NCBI GenBank assembly: GCA_918026815.1
Contig: CAKJVC010000102.1
Coordinates: 1-49,116, forward strand
Reading direction: 5' to 3'
Length of the DNA: 49,116 nt
Origin: Chalara sp. BL73
Lineage: Eukaryota; Ascomycota; Leotiomycetes; Helotiales
The notes under the pieces were generated by a model. That model was not told the DNA's origin and did not search any database. It saw nothing but the letters and a program-made list of their open reading frames with translations. This document shows, one piece after another, positions 44,801 through 49,116 of this stretch. The first letter of the stretch is position 1. Each line of letters starts with the position of its first letter. The position numbers and the translations under genes were made by a program.

Positions 44801-47297
44801 TTGATAAGCTTTCCCTCCACTTGACTCTTTTTGTCATGGAGGCTGCTAGCAATCCTTTCCTTGATAGACTTTCCCTCTGCATGGCTCTTTTTTGTCATGT
44901 GGGCTGCTAGCAATTCTTTCCTTGATAGACTTTCCCTCCGCATGGCTCTTTTTGTCATGTAGGCTGCTAGCAATCCTTTCCTTGATAGGCTTTCCTTCTG
45001 CATGGCTCTTTTTGTCATGTAGGCTGCTAGCAGCCCTTTCCTTGATAGGCTTTCCCTCCACATGGCTCTTTTTATCATGTAGACTGCTAGCAGTCCTTTC
45101 CTTGATAGGTATTCCCTCCACATGGCTCTTTTGTCAAGTCGGCTGCTAGCAGTCTTTTCCTCGACAGACTTTTCCTTAGCGGGATCTCCTTTGCCAGGCT
45201 TTTCCTTGGTAGGCATTTCTATTACAGGTTTGTTCTTGACGGGCTTTTCTAACATAGACCTGTCTTTTATAAACTGCTCCTTGATAGGCTTGCCCTTCAC
45301 AGACATGTCCTTCAGATCCCTGGCCGCAAGAGACATTTCTTTCGTACCCTTGTCCTCAACAGCCTTGTGCTCAAGAGGTTTCTGAAAGTAAGACTTGTCG
45401 TCGGAAGGCTTGCTCTTAGAGGTCTTGGCACCGGAGAGCTCTTTGCTAGTGGGCTTGGTGCTTCCTGTCTTGGCTGATGAGAACGGCTTAGTTGATAGCT
45501 TATGGGTAATAGAATCCATGAACTTGGAGTCGGCCACAACAACTGATCTCTCTCCTCGGCCGGCTGGCGCCAAAAGCGAGACAAGCTTGGATGATCCCGA
45601 CGATGACCCAGGTCCTGAGAAGACCAGCTTGTCCTCGACATGAGCGGCTTTCTTCCCGAGCAACTGCTTTAGTGGTAGATGAGATGCAGACACCATTTTG
45701 TGGTCGGTAGCCTCGGCGCGACGCTCATAGTCCGCCAGAGTCAATGTTGTTATCGGACTGTCAAATGGAATCGGATCGTGCCGGCACCAGTTCTTGGTGT
45801 AGATGGAACGAGCAGTCGTTTTTGGTGGCGGCGACTTCGCTTTGGCGGTGGCTTGTGACTCTGTCTTCAGGTCTGATGCAATTCCTGGTGCAATTACCGT
45901 AAGACTATGCGGCAATTCTTGTTCTGGCTTTTGTCGTTATCATAATATTAGCAAAGTGGAATTGCGATTTGGTTGCGGTTCTACTCACAGCTTGCTTGGG
46001 GACCGAGTTACTTGCTACTGACCGCATCAGACCGAGGGCATTACCTCCCGGACCCAAATTTCCGATAGGCTCAGTCCCAGAATTCAGTAATTGCAGCAGA
46101 TCGGACGGCTCTGATGCGCCGGTGGCCTTATCCTTTTTGCTCTTGCTCGTTGAGACTATCTTCGTATTCGCCGCAGATAAAGTTTTCTTAGTAGACTTTT
46201 CTACTGGGACTGCGGTTAATGGCTCTCCCGTCTTGTCGATGAGATTTATATCGGCTTTTGCAGAAGGCGTCTTTTTTGTTGAAGACAGATTTTTCTTAGC
46301 AGGCTTCATCACCGGCGCTGCACTTGATGTCCCTCCATTTTTTCAACGAGAGCGACATCAATTTTGGCTGAGGTAATGTTTTTCGATATCGCAGATGAGA
46401 TGGATGTCGGGCGCTTTTTCACCCCATGTAGCTTGGAAGGCTCATGGGGCTTCGCAGTGACAATGGTGCTAGGACTGGCTGTATTTTCAGTACTAGTCAA
46501 GGCCTTTGAGGGTAGTAGTTTGTGCTTCACAGGTTCTTGTCCCACTTTATCCTTCTCGGTGACTATAGCATCGATTTTGGATATCTTCCTATCAGGCGAG
46601 GCTGCGTTCGCTGTCGAGGAAGATGACTTCTGAGCCTTGGGCTCGGCTTTCCGAAGCGCTGGGGAAAAAGCTGTTCCATTCCTCTCTACAATCATGGAAT
46701 CGCTTACTGCCCTTTTTTCTGCAATAGGGTCCCATCCCTTGCGAGATGTAGTTGATCGATGTAGAAAGGCTTGCGCTGCTCTTGTAACCACTGCCATGCC
46801 TCTTTGGCGCCCGCAACCCGAGGTATATTAATTACGCTAGGCCGTGTGATGAGATGAGGTGCGATATTTCTAGATAGGGGCGAGACTTGAGGGAAGCCTT
46901 CGGTCCCAGCTTGGTACAATTGCAGGCATACCTCCGCCGACTGTGTTGTATCTAACCATCGTGCTGGGGGCACTAAGGTGGTGAGGGGATCCAGGGACTG
47001 GTTCTCCTTGTTGCTGCTGGTACTGGTCTTCAGGGTTGAGAACGTGGACCAGTAGACGAATCCATCTGGCACAACGAGGTCAAGGCAATTTTTGCAGAGC
47101 TTTCCCGTGTCTAGAAAGCTGATTCTGGCCTCTGAACTGGTGTCATGAAAGAATCCAAGACGACTCGGGTACCGGTGTTGGCTTTGAATATCATTGACTT
47201 TGTACTTTGCGGTGTGTGAACAACCGAGACCGCGGCCATTGAGGTGGGCAGAAACCCATTCGGCCGAGCCTGGAGCTGGGACTTGAAGTTCTGCCAT
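41868..47297 (-). CDS. Giant repeat protein (~1,790 codons) with Lys-rich, nonapeptide and acidic repeats
   Basis: One minus-strand gene broken into consecutive frames. N-terminal ~195 residues (MAELQVPAPGSAEWVSAHL..., KLCKNCLDL) are of unknown fold. A basic Ser/Lys-rich region follows. A 61 bp intron at 45928-45988 joins VPKQA to PEQELPHSL. Next come six 20-residue Lys-rich repeats, about 26 copies of a PGTVDPTTA nonapeptide, a Gly-rich hydrophobic segment (AAVMTGLAVGAGVGVGVSL) that could span a membrane, and a long acidic DDDDSQDNGG repeat ending YDQFSDSD. Three frame breaks each fall in a homopolymer of six (46713-46718, 46338-46343, 44629-44634), and one extra base in each restores the frame. 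I read them as sequence errors in a live gene. I recognise no family; the plan suits a surface or scaffold protein. Confidence 0.6.
41885..43050. repeat. Acidic-repeat array of the giant protein
   Basis: About 30 tandem units of roughly 30-36 bases encoding DSQDNGG(D/E)(D/N)DDD variants on the minus strand. The unit lengths are multiples of three, so all minus frames and one plus frame stay open. Confidence 0.85.
43848..44576. repeat. 27-base repeat array encoding PGTVDPTTA
   Basis: About 26-27 direct repeats of 27 bases, each a Pro-Gly-Thr/Ala-Val/Ile-Asp-Pro-Thr/Ala-Thr-Ala/Val nonapeptide. Variation is mostly A/T or T/C in single codons. The periodic Pro and Thr suggest an extended, O-glycosylatable stalk. 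Confidence 0.85.
44815..45170. repeat. 60-base repeat array encoding a Lys-rich 20-residue unit
   Basis: About six direct repeats coding for HDKKSHAEGKPIKERIASSL variants on the minus strand. The run of T in the plus strand after CATGGCTC is four at 45129-45132, five in most units and six at 44888-44893. Between those two points the long frame reads a different peptide (RKGLLAAYMTKRAM). Confidence 0.85.
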
Positions 47298-48239
47298 CTT
47301 TCTCTTTTTCTATCACTATCTCTTGCACTTTGGTGAATGGAAAGCTCCTAAAATCTTGGGCAAGACGGATGCATAGTCTACAGTTCATAGTTATTTGACT
47401 GCTGAAACGAGTGACTCTTTTCCAATTATAGCACCTAACAATATGGTTGCAAGAGGGGACCCCAAGGTTTTCATGGCCATAGTGCTGGGCTTCAAGAGCC
47501 CGCAAGGCTCTGACGGCTGAGTTCTCTGTCTTACCAAGCATGCATCCAAGCGAACCAGCTTAATACAGCTGTCCAATTACATTGACGCGGAATAAAACCA
47601 TTTCCAGCAGTGGCCACACAATACAGGTACAAAGCATGAAAGTACCTCTAATACAGCATTTTCCCCACGCTTCTACCAATGAGGCTACGGGAGGAAGTTT
47701 TGGGGGCCACATGTAAGCGCTGCATGGGTTGCATCACATATGCGTCTGCATCTGTTACAGTAGTTCTCGGGCGTCTTCATTACACATGACCCTAGGCTAG
47801 AAGGATTCAGCCAGTTTCGGCGATTTTAACTTGTCAGAGCCTCTTCAGTCGCATAAGGCTCTGAGTTGAGATACCTCGCTCCCCCTGGGGATACAAACTA
47901 GGCTGTTTTTCAAAAGGCACTTGCTATTTTCCATATTGGTACTCAGCTGCGTTCAAGAGTGCAAAAGTTGAAAAGTCGGCTTTTCACTGCAATCATAAGT
48001 GCACGACTGAATCTTCTATTGAGTTTCATGATGGACTCTCCGTCCACCAGCACGGCAAGCGCTGTGTCATCTGTCCGTACAAGGGCTTCATCAACTTTCG
48101 CAATCAGCACTACATCGACCCCTATGACTAGTCCACCGACAAGTCCCCCGAAGTACCCAGTTCAAGATTCTCTCAAGCTAGAGTCTCTCTGGCCAGCTCC
48201 AGTCAATCCAACATCAGTCGTAATACTCATGCCCTCATC
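47298..48239. other. Divergent promoter region between giant gene and ankyrin gene
   Basis: Just left of the ankyrin start, one plus frame reads SIEFHDGLSVHQHGKRCVIC and PYKGFINFRNQHYIDPYD, then an in-frame TAG near 48130, then continues without stop into the ankyrin frame. This may be the real N-terminus, interrupted by the stop or by an unrecognised intron. The Ser/Thr-rich frame from 47959 looks less protein-like. Confidence 0.4.
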
Positions 48240-49116
48240 ATGCAAGCTACAGATAACGACCGCGACTGGGCCAAGCAGCTCATGATACAGCACTGCATGA
48301 ACAACAACAAAGGCCGGATACCGTCGTCCGGCGCTTTCACGTACAAAGAAGCTACTGCCGTCCTTACCAAAATCGCTGAGGGAGTCATACCAAATGCGAC
48401 CCCGGGTCTAGTTCAGGCTTTGATTAACTGCGACGCCGACGTCTGCTTAGCACGACGCAAAAGTAACAGTCTGTTCAAGGCTATGCGGAGCAAGGACCAG
48501 GATGATATTCGTGGCAATCTGCTTGAGAAAGCGGTCCATCACTGCTCAGTCGATATATTGATGCTCCTAGTGATGAAAGCTGATGATACCGCCCTCAATC
48601 AAGCTCTTCCAGCTGCCATCGCTGAGAACGAGGTCGAGAAGGCAAGGGTTCTGCTTGCGAGGGGCGCTGATGCATCACCATTATGCAACGGATTCCTGAA
48701 TGTTGTCGATACTGGGTCGGACGACATGGTCGACGCCTTGACGGGCAACATCAAAGGCTCTTGCCAATTATGTCGCGACAGGGGTCTTGTCCGGGCAGCA
48801 GCATCTGGACAGGCAAACAAAGTCAGCAAGCTGTTGCAGAAAGGCGCAAATCGAGCCTTCAACGGCGCAGCTGCACTTAGAGCCTCCATCAATGCTGGAT
48901 GGGAGGACATTGCCGCGGATATCGTGTCTCACAAAGGGGTGGGGCTGGATCTGGACTTGCTGGACTTGGCGGTGGAGAAGCCTACGCCAAAGCTCAGTAT
49001 CAGGCACTTGAGGCATGTCTACGGGCAGGAGCTCATGGGCCTACTACCAATACGATACTGGTCCATGCCGTCGAGCACGGGCAGTATGAGCTTGCCGACT
49101 CTCTCGTCCGGTATGG
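48240..49116 (+). CDS. Ankyrin-repeat protein, partial, with a probable one-base error
   Basis: The frame from the ATG at 48240 runs open to the right edge, so the gene continues outside. Ankyrin-like helices recur: LLEKAVHHCSVDILMLLVMK, LPAAIAENEVEKARVLLARG, LVRAAASGQANKVSKLLQKG and ASINAGWEDIAADIVSHKG. Up to about 48980 this frame is protein-like. Beyond it the protein-like frame is the next one: AYAKAQYQALEACLRAGAHG, then ILVHAVEHGQYELADSLV. One missing G at GAGAAG|CCTACG explains the switch. Probable scaffold or NLR-type C-terminal region; the real start may lie upstream. Function unknown. Confidence 0.6.
   Translation, partial: MQATDNDRDWAKQLMIQHCMNNNKGRIPSSGAFTYKEATAVLTKIAEGVIPNATPGLVQALINCDADVCLARRKSNSLFKAMRSKDQDDIRGNLLEKAVHHCSVDILMLLVMKADDTALNQALPAAIAENEVEKARVLLARGADASPLCNGFLNVVDTGSDDMVDALTGNIKGSCQLCRDRGLVRAAASGQANKVSKLLQKGANRAFNGAAALRASINAGWEDIAADIVSHKGVGLDLDLLDLAVEKPTPKLSIRHLRHVYGQELMGLLPIRYWSMPSSTGSMSLPTLSSGM

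Noticed and set aside
43633..44910. A 425-codon plus-strand frame with VAGSTVPG repeats
   Set aside because: Antisense of the PGTVDPTTA array. The minus frame joins upstream and downstream coding sequence; this one does not.
1..49116. Search for tRNA, rRNA and CRISPR-like arrays
   Set aside because: No convincing A-box/B-box pair or cloverleaf noticed. The tandem repeats present are coding or simple repeats, not spacer-separated arrays, and the genome is fungal.

Overview
The window is nuclear DNA of a filamentous ascomycete (Pezizomycotina-type). The genes have 46-76 base GT-AG introns with CTAAC/CTRAY-like branch sites. They belong to fungal families: a Zn2Cys6 regulator, a Clr5-domain regulator, an allantoate-permease-type MFS carrier, a Pth11/rhodopsin-like membrane protein and an Och1-like GT32 glycosyltransferase. 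Decayed transposons, a decayed NLR N-terminal domain and AT-rich islands mark much of the right part as accessory, gene-poor sequence.

Positions 409-10380 and 10381-20382 are two head-to-tail copies of one ~10 kb unit, almost identical. The unit holds the 5' part of an MFS transporter gene (-), a Zn2Cys6 regulator (-), a fumarase/adenylosuccinate lyase-superfamily enzyme (+), a secreted CE2-type SGNH esterase (+) and a PhnB-like VOC protein (+). The copies differ by about three substitutions, one small complex change and roughly a dozen small indels, nearly all in homopolymers. These indels break the lyase, esterase and VOC genes in the left copy. In the right copy the MFS gene is cut by the duplication junction and also frameshifted. 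Together the pair still carries one intact version of each gene (the MFS gene runs off the left edge). The regulator, carrier and lyase form a plausible co-regulated catabolic or biosynthetic cluster; palindromic CGG/CCG sites lie in the MFS and esterase promoters, and a related half-site lies in the divergent regulator/lyase promoter.

20383-30300 is mostly relics: an unrecognised coding remnant, an NmrA-like pseudogene, LTR fragments and an interrupted GNAT-ankyrin gene, around one intact Clr5-plus-fungal-TF gene (23734-25410). 31410-38875 carries a Ser/Thr-rich type I membrane protein (-), a GT32 glycosyltransferase (+), a frame-shuffled acidic coding remnant (-) and a five-exon Pth11-like gene (+). 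39660-40844 stacks a pogo-like MITE, a 183 bp solo LTR with a 5 bp target duplication, and a dead NACHT-N (NLR) domain. 41868-47297 (-) encodes a very large repeat protein of about 1,790 codons. An ankyrin-type gene runs off the right edge.

One caution applies throughout. Many genes are interrupted by single-base changes in homopolymers: three in 6-base runs within the giant gene, several in the left duplication copy, and one at a GG in the ankyrin gene. This looks like uncorrected long-read consensus error, so several pseudogene calls and even the tandem duplication need checking against raw reads. Exon structures were derived by hand from splice signals and frame continuity; no similarity search was run.
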